Assembly: GCF_020080835.1 (NCBI RefSeq)
Contig: NC_058161.1
Coordinates: forward strand, 13,139,103 to 13,203,102
Origin: Cotesia glomerata
Taxonomy: Eukaryota > Arthropoda > Insecta > Hymenoptera > Braconidae
Reading direction: 5' to 3'
Length of the DNA stretch: 64,000 nucleotides
Both the position numbers and the translations under genes were made by a program. Of the stretch, positions 23,735 through 37,500 are shown in pieces. Positions within the stretch are counted from its first letter, which is position 1. Every line of letters begins with the position of its first letter. The notes beneath the pieces were generated by a model. That model was given only the letters and a program-made list of their open reading frames with translations, searched no databases and was not told the origin of the DNA.

Positions 23735-25120
23735 CAGGTCGGTGGAATTTGGAGGTGATTTGTAAGTAAAATAATTAATTTTGGGGTGGGGGAATTTGAG
23801 AAAATTTTTGGGGGGAAATTGAAGGGCTTTATTGGAAAGTGCGTGAAATTCCGCGTGAAATGATGTATATAAGTCCATACTTTTGTTGGGATCGAGCGGA
23901 GATATAAGGGAGTTAAATATGGAGAGGGGGGAATTTTGGTGGGGGGAGACTGGAAGTTCCTTACCGATATTTTTTAAAAGTGCCGATCTTTTGGGAGATT
24001 TGGGTCCTAAAGGGTCTATATAAAGGGTTTTGAGAAAAAAAAGTGCCGATTTCTATTTCAGATCGGTAACTATTAACGATTTTTGTATGGTGGTTTTAGG
24101 GAGCGAGTTGAGATTCTGGGGAAATGGTTGGAGATACGGAAAAATTGTAAGAGACCTTTTTTTGTAGGGAATTTTTATTTTGTAGAAATTTTGTAGGAAA
24201 CTTTTTTTGGACCTTTTGTAGTTTAAGAGATAGCGGGGCTTGAAAAGAAAAATTGAGAGGCAGAATTTAAAATGTCACTGGGAATGTTGAAATGAAAATT
24301 CTCGGAAAATTATTGAGCTTGGAGAAAATTTTATAGATACCTTTTTTTGTAGAGGAAGAAATTGACTTTGAACTTTGTTTTAAATGTTTTTTAATTACTT
24401 TTATATTTTAGAAGATATCGCAATTTGAAAAAAAAATTAATAAATTGAAAATTATTTAATAAACTTGAAAAGTTTATTGTAAACTTTAAAATGAAAATTC
24501 TGGAAAATCTATTGATTTTAGGAAAAATTCAAAAGAAACCTTTATTTGTAGATAATTGAATTTCCTACAACTTTTGACTCAAACTTTTTTTTTGTAATTT
24601 CAATATTTAAGTCATAATTGCAATTTAAAGTTTTTAGGAATTCACAAGGATCAAAATTTCTTCTCAATTTTAAAATCAAAACTAGAATTTGAATTTGCGC
24701 GCGCAAGCGCGCGCCTGACTGTAGCATTTGCATATATTTTCATGCTTATGATATATTCGACCAATCACGTTACGAATAGTTTGATGCCACATACATTTCA
24801 TCTCAATTTTATATTAGGATTCCAGGTAAAATATTAAAAATCCAAAAAAAATTATGAGAGATCTTTTAAGTCCAAAATAAAATTCCCTACAACTTTTGTC
24901 TCAAACTTTTTTTTGTAACTTCAATAGTTTAGTAGTTATCGCGGTTTGAAACCTTGTACAAAAAAAGTGTCAACGCGGAATTTCACAAGTCCCATACCGA
25001 TCTTTTAGAAAAGTGCCGATCTTTTGGTATCATTTTATCCGGAATGTCCTACAGAACCGATATATCAAAAAAAAAGTGCCGATTTCTATATCAGATCGGT
25101 ATCTACAACCGATATTGTGT
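23735..25120 (+). repeat. CCGAT-box repeat, copy 3 (right arm of a large palindrome)
   Basis: Boxes at about 23962-24075 and 25005-25115. It is interrupted by a 139-bp Helitron at 24682-24820 that is missing from the left arm. The similarity to the left arm extends upstream of the leader to about 23735. Confidence 0.85.
24682..24820 (-). mobile_element. Non-autonomous Helitron-like element, copy 2, with empty-site proof
   Basis: Minus strand: 5' TCCTAATATA..., 3' hairpin GCGCGCGCTTGCGCGCGC then AAATTCAAATTCTAG. The flanks join exactly as 'aaaatcaaaa' plus 'ttccagg', which is the uninterrupted sequence in sister CCGAT copies, for example at 4540 and 30850. Insertion between A and T with no target duplication is the Helitron hallmark. 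Confidence 0.85.
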
Positions 25121-25739
25121 AATAAAATACCAAAAATAATTTTTCAATAATTCCCTTAAAATAAAAATTAAACAACAATTACTCAGACACAATGAACCTA
25201 TTATAACTTTATAGAATAACTTTCCGGCGAAGTAAGTTTACAAAAGAATAACCGAACCGGTCACTCGATCTGTCATCTTCAGTAATCACTTTACATCCTT
25301 TGTATGCCTTATTATTATATTTCCAGTAGCTTTATCGACAATATATAGTCTATACAAAGCCTTTTATTGAGAGTAAAGTCGTTCAACAAATCCTCGGGTT
25401 TACTTACCTTTATTTTATTTATTTTTCTTATAGATTTATCGTATCTCTTATTTTTAAAAAACTCGGTCATCCCTCAGCTCTCGGGGTTTTATCTTTTATT
25501 TCATATATTTTTCACTCCCTATCCATATCTATGTATTTTTAACTCTATATTTATGTATAATATATATAAACCGCTCAGTTATCCTATATCGATTCTGTTT
25601 TTATAAATATAACTCATATTTTTGTTTTATCTAAATTGTATCTCCCTTTATATCAAAGAGACTGTTTTTTCCCTAAACTTAATCTGTAAACTTTAAACAA
25701 GATAGCTTGAAGAATATTTTAAATATAAAATCGTTTATA
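25121..25739. other. AT-rich spacer between CCGAT copies
   Basis: Contains a 79-codon hydrophobic open frame (25367-25606) rich in Phe, Leu, Ile and Tyr as expected from AT-rich DNA. I see no gene evidence. Confidence 0.4.
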
Positions 25740-26650
25740 GTTACCGATCTGATATGGAAATCGGCATTTTTTTTTTGATATATCGGTTCTATAGATCATC
25801 CTGTATCCGATGGTACCAAAAGATCGGTATGGGACTTGCCGAATTTCGTGTTAACATTTTCTTCGAATTAAACTTAAAACCTTGATAACTACTAAACTAT
25901 TGAAGTTACAAAAAAGTTTGGGATAAAACTTGTAGGGAATTTTATTTTATACAAAAAAATGTTTCTTATGGTTTTTTCATATCTCGATTATTTTAGTCAG
26001 AATTTTAATGTTAAGATTCATGTTTGAGAAATTTTGATGATTATCAATTCTTAAAAAGTTTTAATTAAAATTTTTAATCAATAAGTTGTCTAACGGAAAA
26101 AACTTTTGGGACAAAATTTTTAGGAAATTGAATTTTCTATAAAAAAGATTTCACCGATTTTTCTGTATCTCCAACCATTTTCCTAAAATTTTAATTCTTA
26201 GATTTATAATAAAGAAATTTTGAACATTATCAATTCCCAAAAACTTTAAATTGGAATTCTAACTAAACTATTGAAGCTACAAAAAAATTTTTAAATAAAC
26301 CTTGTAGGAAATGAAATTTCCTACAAAAAAAGGTCTTTTTCAATTTTTCAATATCTCCAACCATTTCCCCAGAATTACAGCCAACATTCCTGAAGACGCC
26401 ATACAAAATCGTTAATAGTTACCGATCTGACCCAGCAATCGGCACTTTTTTTTCTCAAAATCGTTTATATTGACCCTTCTGGTCCCAAATATACCCAAAG
26501 ATCGGCACTTTTAAAAAATATCGGTAAGGGACTTCCAGTTTCTCTCACCAAAATTTCCCCTTCTCCTTATTTTAAATCCTCTATTACTCCGTTCATTCCC
26601 CTTAAAAGTATGAACCTGTATACATCATTTTACGCGGAATTTTACGCTCT
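25740..26650 (-). repeat. CCGAT-box repeat, copy 4
   Basis: Inverse copy with boxes at about 25742-25830 and 26418-26530 and the leader at about 26610-26645. Tail to tail with copy 3. Confidence 0.8.
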
Positions 26651-28084
26651 ACAAGACACAAGCAATAAAATTTCAAAAAAAAATTTTTCCACACATTTTT
26701 TTCAACCTTCAATGAACACGAGTTTAATTAATTTTTTTTTTTTTTGTAAAACCAAAAAAATAATTAGTTAATCTCGTGTGCATTGTAGGTTACTTGGGAT
26801 ATCACCGGAGCTAGGACAGCATGTACAATTCGTGGAGGGGACACTTTTTGTGTGCCGGGAAGATCGGCTCGTGCCATATAGAAAAAGGTTTGATGAAAAA
26901 AAGTAATTTTTTTATTAAAAAATTAATTATTCCGGTTTTAATTTTCAAATGCACGAAAATGTCTTCTGGCGGTACATATATATATATATATATATATTTA
27001 TATATTTTACGTGTAAATTGAGTCCAGTCGTCCGTTAATGAATGTCGGCTGATAAATAAAACATGCTCTCGATCTAAAAAAAGTTTTAATTACAGAATCT
27101 AAAAAAAAAGTATTTTTTTAGGCGAATTTTGAAGTATAAAAATTTTTTAGAACTTCAAAATTCATGAATTTATAATTTATAAATTTTTTGTATTTAAAAA
27201 TGTTTTTAAAATATTTTTCTTTTATAATAATAACCTAGAAAGGATATCAAATAACTCGAGAGTAATTAGCTAAAAGAAACTCTCAATTTAAAATAAAAAA
27301 CGACCCTTACAATTTGCACAAACAGACTCGCTAAAAAACCAAGATAGCATCTCTAATTAAATTATCCCCGAATTATTAATTCCACGTGAATCCATTAATT
27401 ACTCCACCTCCTTATCCCCTTAATCTGTATTCACATCTCCAAAAAAATAAATTTCGATTGCGTGCATCATGATATCATTTCACCCCACATAGATAACAAC
27501 CCCAATTAATCACAAATTCTAAAAAAAACACCCCAAGGAACATCAAAAATGACCCCTCAAGAAACATGACCTATATCACAAGATCACCATAATAACATAT
27601 CATAACAAAAACACACACTAACCCCGGTCCGTATTGCCCATGCGTGAAATCAGGGGTGTTATAGTCTTCAAAAACTTACCCCGGAGTCTCAATCCACTTT
27701 CCGAAGTAATTCCGCGCGGTGTACCACCAGCAGAAACTAAAAAACCTCGAATTCGCTCAAGTATCCTTTAATACAAAAACCCCCGCCATTTTGAAACTAC
27801 CTGTCCATCCAACCCTGCACAAATTTTCCACTTTCTGTTAGTGGATCGTCTTGCGTTAAAACCAAAAAAACCCAAAAAATCCGCCATCTTGATATTCTGC
27901 GAAGCCATTGAAAATTGTAAGCATACCAATTCAATTGTAAGCGCAGGGCAGCAAAATTTTATAACTACGTCGCTGTTAGTACCACTAGGATAACGTCTGG
28001 ATCGATGGTGATGATGCTGCCAGTGTATATTACCAAGTGGTGGTGGTAAACCACCCATTGGGCGGGGGCGGCGTACCACCACCT
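26651..28084. other. Region upstream of diacylglycerol kinase
   Basis: Holds a (TA)n tract near 26979-27005 and a short segment (26886-26960) repeated in inverse orientation at 37235-37316 in a DGK intron. GC content rises from about 27600 onward, toward the putative promoter. A 104-codon minus-strand frame here (27768-28082) looks like an artefact of that GC-rich stretch. Confidence 0.4.
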
Positions 28085-28091
28085 TATAAAG
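28085..28091 (+). promoter_or_regulatory. Candidate TATA box of diacylglycerol kinase
   Basis: TATAAAG lies after a GC-rich block with a 'ggtggtggtaaaccacc' dyad, about 420 bp upstream of the first conserved ATG. Promoter use is inference; other upstream exons are possible because 'ttcaaccag' just before the ATG could also be a splice acceptor. Confidence 0.35.
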
Positions 28092-28508
28092 CTCATGAGT
28101 ACTCTTCCGTCTTTACCAAGAAATTGTCATCATTCATTAGGTTTTTTCCGTGATAATCCAACTGGTGTATCTCGTAATACCGCCACTTAAATAATCAACC
28201 CTTCAACAATTTCAAAAGCACCCCCGTGTTAAGTGACGACCCCTTTAAGTGATAACACGTGGATAAGTGTTACAAGTGTATTATTATTTTGTTTATACCA
28301 TTTAAAAAATGTCATCGGTTAATTCCGCGATATTACAACCAATAATTGGGACCAAAATTAAGCTTAACCCTTAAAAACATTAACAACCAATTACCCGACC
28401 AATGTTAATAATTACACCAACCACTTTAAAAAGCTAGAATGGCCTGGAATTTAAACTCACAAGCGGAATTAAAAGTTTCCGCGTGCAACTTTAAAGCGTT
28501 CAACCAGA

Positions 28509-31500
28509 ATGCGAAAGCTCCGTTCGACCTTCAAGAGGTCGCGCACCCCTACGGGAGCAGAAATGAAGTCCCAGTCAAGCTTGGAGGTACCCAAGCAAGT
28601 ACGCTCTGCCTCTTTCGATGAAATCCAGCTGGAGGTCCAGAGGCTAGACCAAAGTTCTGAAATGCGCCAGACACGTGGACCTGGACCAGGTTCCGGGAGT
28701 CCAATCAGGACTTCCTTGAAGGTTCCGGTGGCCACCAGCCAGAGGTCCAGGTCATTTGATATGTATGAAAAGAGCTCGCTGCTGGGGACGACATCCAGGT
28801 CGGTGAGGAAGGAGCTCCTGGTCCAGGTCGCCTGCTACCACTGTGTCTGCGTTGAGGAATTCAAGAAGCTATCTCAGGCCAGAAGTGAGTCTGACAAGGA
28901 CTCTGATGATGATTCAACTGGTAGCACCCACTTGAGGGTTTGCAATGATGATTACGACGCTGATGATGACCTACCCAGGTCCGACGCCTCTGATAGGTCC
29001 GAGTCTGCTCTGGAGGATGAAAATGAAGGACCTAGAGATGGAAGTCCGGAGATCAGGGTCACGTTGTTGAATTTTGATGAGTATGATGTTGATGGCAGCT
29101 CCGATGAAGGCATCAGGGTTGAATTTGTCCCTGAGCGGACCAGGAGGTTATCCAGGCAAGAGGCTTTGATTGAATTGCCAGCGATTCTTGGACCCGAGGA
29201 GGATGATGATGATGAAGAGGAGGATGATGAAGTTGAAAAGGCGAAATTGGTTGTCAGGGATATCTTCTTAACTGTGCCGGAATTGAAGAGAGACAGGGCC
29301 GCCTCAGTGGATTCGTGCTTCAATAGTGCTAAAAGCTGCCAAAGTGATGACTCTGGGTGCCTCACGGTTCCTCAACAGGGTGCCAGGTCGAAAAGTGTGG
29401 ATATTGTTCTGCCTACTGATCAACAGACGAGATACACTGCGTTGCTGCCGAATAAGGATGATAGAAGAGGGTGGGTAGGTTAGGATAGTTGATTTTGGAA
29501 GTGCCTTACCGGTATTTTAGAAGATTTTGAGAAAAGAAAGTGCCAATTTCTGGGTCAGATCGGTAACTATTAACGATTTTGTATGGCGTCTTCAGGGATG
29601 TTGGCTGTAATTCTGGGGAAACGGTTGGAGATATTGAAAAATTGAAAAAGACCTTTTTTTGTAGGAAATTTCATTTCCTACAAGGTTTATTTAAAAATTT
29701 TTTTGTAGCTTCAATAGTTTAGTTAGAATTCCAATTTAAAGTTTTTGGGAATTAATAATGTTCAAAATTTCTTTATTATAAATCTAAGAATTAAAATTTT
29801 AGGAAATGGTTGGAGATACAGAAAAATCGGTGAAATCTTTTTTATAGAAAATTCAATTTCCTAAAAATTTTGTCCCAAAAGTTTTTTCCGTTAGACAACT
29901 TATTGATTAAAAATTTTAATTAAAACTTTTTAAGAATTGATAATCATCAAAATTTCTCAATCATGAATCTTAACATTAAAATTCTGACTAAAATAATCGA
30001 GATATGAAAAAATCATAAGAAACATTTTTTTGTATAAAATAAAATTTCCTACAAGTTCTATCCCAAACTTTTTTGTAACTTCAATAGTTTAGTAGTTATC
30101 AAGGTTTTAAGTTTAATTCGAAGAAAGTGTTAACACGAAATTCGGCAAGTCCCATACCGATCTTTTTGTACCATCGGATCCAGGATGATCTATAGAACCG
30201 ATATATCCAAAAAAGTGCCGATTTCTAAATCAGATCGGTATCTATCAACGATTTTTGTTAGGTGATTTTAGGGAGCGAGTTGAGATTCTGGGGAAATTGT
30301 TGGAGATATGGAAAAAATTTTTAGAGACTTTTTTTTGTAGGGAATTTTATTTTGTAGAAGTTTTGTAGAAAACTTTTTTTTTGGACCTTTTGTAGTTTGA
30401 GAGATAGCGGGGTTGGAAAGAAAAATTGAGAGGGAGAATTTAAAATGTCACTAGGAATGTTGAAATGAAAATTCTGGGAAAATTATTGAGCTTGGAGAAA
30501 ATTTGATCGATACCTTTTTTTGTAGAGGAGGAAATTTACTTTGAACTTTGTTTTAAATGTTTTTTAATTACTTTGATATTTTAGAAGATATCGCAATTTG
30601 AAAAATAAAATTAACAAATTGAAAATTATTTAATAAACTTGAAAAGTTTATTGTAAACTTTAAAATGAAAATTCTGGAAAATCTATTAATTTTAGGAAAA
30701 ATTCGAAAGAAACCTTTTTTTGTAGATAATTGAACTTCCTACAACTTTTGACCCAAACTTTTTTTTTGTAATTTCAATATTTAAGTCATAATTGCAATTT
30801 AAAGTTTTTAGGAATTCACAAGGATTAAAATTTCTTCTCAATTTTAAAATCAAAATTCCAGGTAAAATATTAAAAATCCAAAAAAAATTATAAGAGATCT
30901 TTTAAGTCCAAAATAAAATTCCCTACAACTTTTGTCTGAAACTTTTTTCTGTAACTTCAATAGTTTAGTAGTTATCGCGGTTTGAAACCTTGTACAAAGA
31001 AAGTGTCAACGCGGAATTTCACAAGTCCCATACCGATCTTTTTGAAAAGTGCCGATCTTTTGGTATCATTTTGTCCGGAATGTCCTACGGAACCGATATA
31101 TAAAAAAAAAAGTGCCGATTTCCATATCAGATCGGTAACTACACTCCCTTTTGTAAAAAAAAACTCCGCAGTTTCTAAGCTTCTCTCCCCAATAATTTAT
31201 TACACAAATCGGTCAAGTAATCTGTACCCACCGACCCTCAGAATCCATAAAATCACGTCATCTATTTATATCCAAAATAAAGACATTAAGTACCTGGCAG
31301 CCTTCAGCTTGTAATTTAATTTCCTTCGATCCCCCGATAGATAAGTACTCACAGAAATCGTTATTGTTCCGCCGATTTTCTTCCACCCTACTGGAGTTAA
31401 TTAACTTTATTAGCTATTATTCAAACGCAATGTTCCTTAAATAATAATACTTATTGTATTACTATTTACAAAATGTACACAGTATAAGTTTAGTAAAATT

Positions 31501-34500
31501 AACGAGTTTTCTTAGTAAAAAAGCGGGTTACTGTTGAGCAACGTCGCTAAATTGAATTGGCGAACTTTGTAAAACACAAGTTGCTAAGTTATTCCGTTAT
31601 TCATTGTAGAGTTTTCGTGGATACAGAGGCTCGGGCTCGGGGGATTAAGCTCGAGGGCTAGAAAGGGAAAAGAGGGACGGAAAAGCAATACCTATTATTA
31701 TATTATTAAAGACTGAAAAGAGTTGAGTTAATAATACTGAGTACGAAGTTAAGTCCCTCAGGCGACCCTCTTACTTTATATTTCACCCCTCTGTAAATAA
31801 ATAATGATATACAATATGGGTTTGTATATTTCTGTTCAGTCAATTTACATTTTAGTTTGAAAAATTGACGATTTATAGGTTTTTTATATTGGGAAAATTT
31901 TTTTTTCAAAAACTAAGGGCGCCATATAGTTTTTCAGAAAATTCTGCGTGATTTAATGTATAATAATCTTGGGTTTTGTTGAGATAGAGAGCAGGAAGAG
32001 ATCTGAGAGGGTGAAAAAGAAATTTTTTGGGAATTTAGGGAGTTTTTTACGATTTTGGAGATCAAAAAAATTTTTTTGGGAAAAATAGAGCTTATAGAGG
32101 TGTATACACCTCTATAGAGCGTGAAATTCTGCGTGGAATAATGTATATAAGTCCATACTTTTGTTGGGATCGAGCGGAGATATAAGAGAGTTAGAATAAG
32201 GAGAGGGGAAAATTTTGGAAATATATAGAAAAGTCTATATATTTCTTAAAAAAATAATTATATAAAAAACAAAATTATTTTAGAATCTCATATAAATATA
32301 CATTAAAAAAAAAAAAATTCAGAACCAATTTAATAAAATAGAATTTTAATTAAAATCACAAATATTTTTAAATCTCCCGCGGATTTTCAAATTCTCGCGG
32401 GTTTTTATAACCTTGAATTTTAGCCGCGATACACAAGCGGCAATTTTAAATATAATCGTGATAAAAAAAATGGATCTCTTAAAAGAATTATTTATTAAAA
32501 AATTGCTCTTACCTGAATACCTTTTCTATTTATTTAACGGTGTGACAACAAGACCACAAAAATGGCGTACCAGAAAAAATAAAACTAACCTAAATAATAA
32601 AAAAAAATAAAAATAAATCGGCCAAAAGTAAATTTAGCAGAATATTTATATAATAAATGGGATCAATGTATGAACACCAATTAGTTATTAGAAGACGGTC
32701 TATTGCTATGACTACTGTACTATTATTCATTAATCGATTGTTAATATTAATTATTAATTGGCAGTGAGTGTATGAATTTATTCGATTTTGGGGATCAAGA
32801 AAATTTTTTTGGGGATAAAAAAGCCCAGAGGGTTGTTGAGTGTGAAATTCCGCGTGAAATGATGTATTTAAATTCATACTTTTGTTGGGATCGAGCGAAG
32901 ATATAAGGGAGTTAAAATAAGGAGAGGGGGAAATTTTGGTGGGGGAAGACTGGAAGTTCCTTACTGATATTTTAGAAAAGTGCCGATCTTTTGAGAGATT
33001 TGTGTCCGGAAGGGTTTATAGAAAGGATTTTCAGAAAAAAAAGTGCCGATTTCTATATCAGATCGGTAACTATTAACGACTTTTGTAAGGTGGTTTTAGG
33101 GAGCGAGTTGAATTTCTGGGGAAATGGTTGGAGATATGGAAAAAATTGCTAGAGACCTTTTTTTGTAGGGAATTTTATTTTGTAGAAGTTTTGTAGAAAA
33201 CTTTTTTTTGGACCTTTTGTAGTTTGAGAGATAGCGGGGTTGAAAAGAAAAATTGAGAGGGAGAATTCAAAATGTCACTAGGAATGTTGAAATGAAAATT
33301 CTGGGAAAATTATTGAGCTTGGAGAAAATTTGATAGATACCTTTTTTTGTAGAGGAAGAAATTGACTTTGAACTTAGTTTTAAATGTTTTTTAATTACTT
33401 TGATATCCTAGAAAATATCGCAATTCGAAAAATAAAATTAATAAATTGAAAATTAATTAATAAACTTGAAAAGTTTATTGTAAACTTTAACATGAAAATT
33501 CTGGAAAATCTATTGATTTTAGGAAAAATTCAAAAGAAACCTTTTTTTTGTAGATAATTGAATTTCCTACAACTTTTGACCCAAACTTTTTTTTTGCAAT
33601 TTCAATAATTAAGTCATAATTTCAATTTAAAGTTTTTAGGAATTCACAAGGATCAAAATTTCTTCTCAATTCTAAAATCAAAATCCCGGCTAAAATATTA
33701 AAAATAAAAAAAAATTATAAGAGATCATAAGTCCAAAATAAAAATTCCCAACTTTTGTCTCAAATTTTTTTCTGTAATTTCAATAGTTTAGTTATCGCGG
33801 TTTGAAAACTTGTACAAAGAAAGTGTCAACGCGGAATTTCACAAGTCCCATACCGATCTTTCAGAAAAGTGCCGATCTTTTGGTATCATTTTGTCCGGAA
33901 TGTCCTACAGAACCAATATATAAAAAAAAGTGCCGATTTCTATATCAGATCGTTAACTACACCCAATTTTCCTTATTTCCAGAGGGAAAAGCGATTCAGG
34001 GGCATCCAGCAGCCGAGAATTGCGTTCGACCCCAGACTGGAGCTCAGAGGCGGTCAACGGCGAGCACTTGTGGGTCCCGACAGCCGCTTCAGGAGAATTC
34101 TGCTACGCCAACGACTGTTCGGTAAGTCTCCTCCTCCCTAATAATAATAATTATTGTTAACTCTTAATAAATTTACCTAAAACCTCTTTAGAAGCACGGC
34201 CCAAGAGTGAAATGCGCCGCTTGCCGAGTAGTGGCCCACACACTCTGCGCCGCAGGCCTTAACTTCTCCTGCAAGTCGTCGTTCCGCGACGTCGACGTGC
34301 GGCAGTACCGAGAACAAACTTCAACCCAGCACCACTGGGTGCACCGTCGTTCCCAAAAAGGAAAGTGCGCGAACTGTTCCAAGGCGTTCCAGTCAAAGCT
34401 CTCGTTCTCCTCAAAGGAAATCGTCGCAGTGTCCTGCAGCTGGTGCAAATCCGCGTATCACAACAAAGAGGCGTGCTTTAACGTCGAAAAAATCGGCGAA

Positions 34501-37500
34501 AACTGCGAATTGGGCGTGCACAACCGGATAATAGTCCCGCCCTCCTGGATAGTGAAACTCCCCCGCAAGGGCCTGTTTAAGTCCAGCCTCCGGAAGTCTC
34601 CCCGAAAGCGGAAATCTGGTAAGGGCGACTCCACCCGCCGGAAAAGCGTCGCCCCCAGTGATCCCAAAGACCAGGGGAAGATCTGGGTGGTCAAGCCCAT
34701 CCCCACTCCCACTATCAAGCCCGTAATTGTCTTTATAAACCCGAAGAGTGGGGGAAATCAGGGCGCGAAACTCCTCCAAAAATTCCAGTGGTTGCTAAAC
34801 CCCCGACAGGTTTTCGACCTTACGCAGGGCGGGCCGCGAATGGGCCTGGAACTCTTCCAAAAGGTCCCTAATTTACGAGTTCTGGCCTGTGGTGGGGATG
34901 GTACAGTGGGCTGGGTCCTGTCAATCCTCGACCAAATTGGCGTAGCTCCGCCCCCGGCTGTTGGGGTCCTCCCCCTTGGAACCGGGAACGATCTGGCTCG
35001 CGCTCTTGGATGGGGAGGGGGGTACACTGACGAGCCAATAGGGAAGATCCTTTCGAATATTGGGGACAGTGATACCACCCTATTGGACAGGTGGGAGGTG
35101 GCTGTTGAAAAGAACCCTGACGCTGCGGAGGAGGACGATGGGAAGGGGAAGGACAACCTCCCGCTTAATGTTGTGAATAATTATTTCTCTCTCGGGGTTG
35201 ACGCCCACATTGCTCTGGAGTTCCATGAAGCTAGAGAGGCCCATCCGGAGAAATTTAACTCCAGGCTGAGGAACAAGATGTTCTACGGCCAGATGGGCGG
35301 GAAGGATCTGGTCAGGAGGAAGTGGAAGGACTTGAGCGAGTTCGTGACCTTGGAGTGCGATGGACAGGATATGACTCCCAAGTTGAAGGAGCACAGGGTC
35401 CATGCTATTGTTTTTTTGAATATCCCCTCCTATGGGGGCGGGACCCATCCCTGGGGAGGTGGGTCCGGGACCAAGGAACCTTCTACGGAGGACGGGTTGT
35501 TGGAGGTGGTGGGCCTGACGACCTATCAGCTACCGCTGCTTCAAGCTGGAGGACACGGCACTTGTATTACTCAGTGCAGTAGGGCTAGGTTGGTTACTAC
35601 CAGGACCATTCCTATGCAAGTTGATGGAGAAGCTTGCAGGGTCCTGCCATCGATTATGGAGATCAAGTTGCTGAATAGGGCGACCATGTTGGCTAAGCGA
35701 AGAAGCTCGGGGAAAGGCAGGACCAGGAGTCAGGGGGATAAATTGGAAAGTTTGAAGTTGCAGATTATGAGGATTAAGATGAAGGATTATGAGACTTATC
35801 ATTCGGATAAGGAACGGTTGATTGGCGCTGCTGTTCCTTTGACTCCAGAACCTTTGGATCTTGAAGCTACTATGGATCTTGAGTCGCTCAGGAAGTTGCT
35901 GGCCAAGGATTTCAATATGGACAACTGCTGCTTTCTTGATTGTGAGTAAAATTTTGTAAATTTAGCTGAGAATTCAAAAATTAGTTGAAAACTATGTTAT
36001 AGACCTTGCAGGGAACCTAGAAATAATTTTTTATATTTTAGTTTTAAAAGTCGCCACTAGATGGCACTCGTGGCGCTGTTTCTCTAATGTAATGGAAAAA
36101 ATTGGTTTTTTTGTTATTAAAGCTATTTTGATGGAACTAATAGAAGTTTATTGAAGATAGCAACTATTAGCTGAGAAAAAATTTTTTTTCTAAAGATTTA
36201 AAAGTGAAAAATATTTTTTTTAGGGGTCAAATGATAAAAAGTTACTTAGAAGCTTAGAAGCTTAAAAAAGATATTTTAAATTTTAGTTCTAAAAGTCGCC
36301 ACTAGATGGCGCTGATGGCGCTTCTTCTCGCATGTAGTAGGAAAAAATGTTATTTTCTCTTATAAAATCGTCACAGATGCTATAATATGTTGTTTTGTGA
36401 AGTTATATGTTCTAGTCGTGGAAAAATTTATTTCTTCTATCAAAATATCATCCAAAAAATTAAATAAATTTTTTCCAGACACTTAGAAGCTTAAATTTTG
36501 CTTTAAAACAATTTTTTTTAGATTTTAGTTCTAAAATTCACCACTAGATGGCGTTGATGGCGCTTATTCTCGCAAGTGGTTAAAAAAATTTTTAAAAAAT
36601 ACTTTTTTCAGCTTGTACAGCTGAGAGATTCTTTAGAATCGACCGAGCCCAAGAGCAGCTGCACTATGTAACAGATGTCGCCTCAGAAGCGGTGTTTGTT
36701 CTAGAAGAGGACGCTGCTGTGACCAATATTGAAGAAGCTGGCAAAGCAGACGCCTCGCCAAGGTGACTATTTTTGATTTGATTAATTTTTTTTCGCAGAT
36801 GGCGCTGAAATTCTAAAAATTAACTGAAATTATTTTTTGTTTGATTTTATATGAAATTTGGTGTAGCGAAGAATGTCCAAGTACGAGGAGCAAACCGAAG
36901 GCGCCGGAACGGCCAGCTGAAAGTATTCCGGATGAAAGTATTAATGTAGAGGGTAAAAGTATTAATTTAGAGCAGAGTAATGTAGATAAGGGTCAAAAAA
37001 GTAAAGATTCTGTAGAAAAAGACGTACCGGTAGAGGGTAGCACTGAAACACAACGACACTCACCTGATAATGATAATGATAAGGTTAATGAAGAAAATGT
37101 TCTTAAGAAGGAGCCTAAGCCTAGACAAAGCTCGTCAAAATCTGTTGCGCCGGAGAGATCTGACCGAGCGCCAACTTCTGCTTTTATCAGGTAAGCACTT
37201 TACAATTTTTCAAGTTTGAAAAATAAGTAATGAGGGCATTTTCGTGCATTTGAAAATATAAACCGGAATTATTAATTTTTTAATAAAAAAATCAATTTTT
37301 TTTATCAAACCTTTTCAACTTCCCGCTAAGAAAATTGAAAATTTTCAAAAATCGGAAAGTTATTGGTTTTACCCCGTTTTTCGAAAATCGAGTTTTCATC
37401 AGATCTCGACGTTTTAATCATAAGAAACATTTTTTTGTATAAAATAAAATTTCCTACAAGTTTTATCCCAAACTTTTTTTGTAACTTCAATAGTTTAGTA

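Noticed and set aside
25367..25606. 79-codon hydrophobic ORF as a membrane protein gene
   Set aside because: Phe/Leu/Ile/Tyr richness is expected from AT-rich DNA, and it sits between repeats without splice or promoter signals.
27768..28082. 104-codon minus-strand frame upstream of the kinase
   Set aside because: His/Pro/Arg-rich composition follows the GC-rich promoter-like DNA and no family feature is visible.
34411..35802. Several open frames on the minus strand opposite kinase exon 3
   Set aside because: They are antisense shadows of the G+C-richer coding exon with no recognisable domains.
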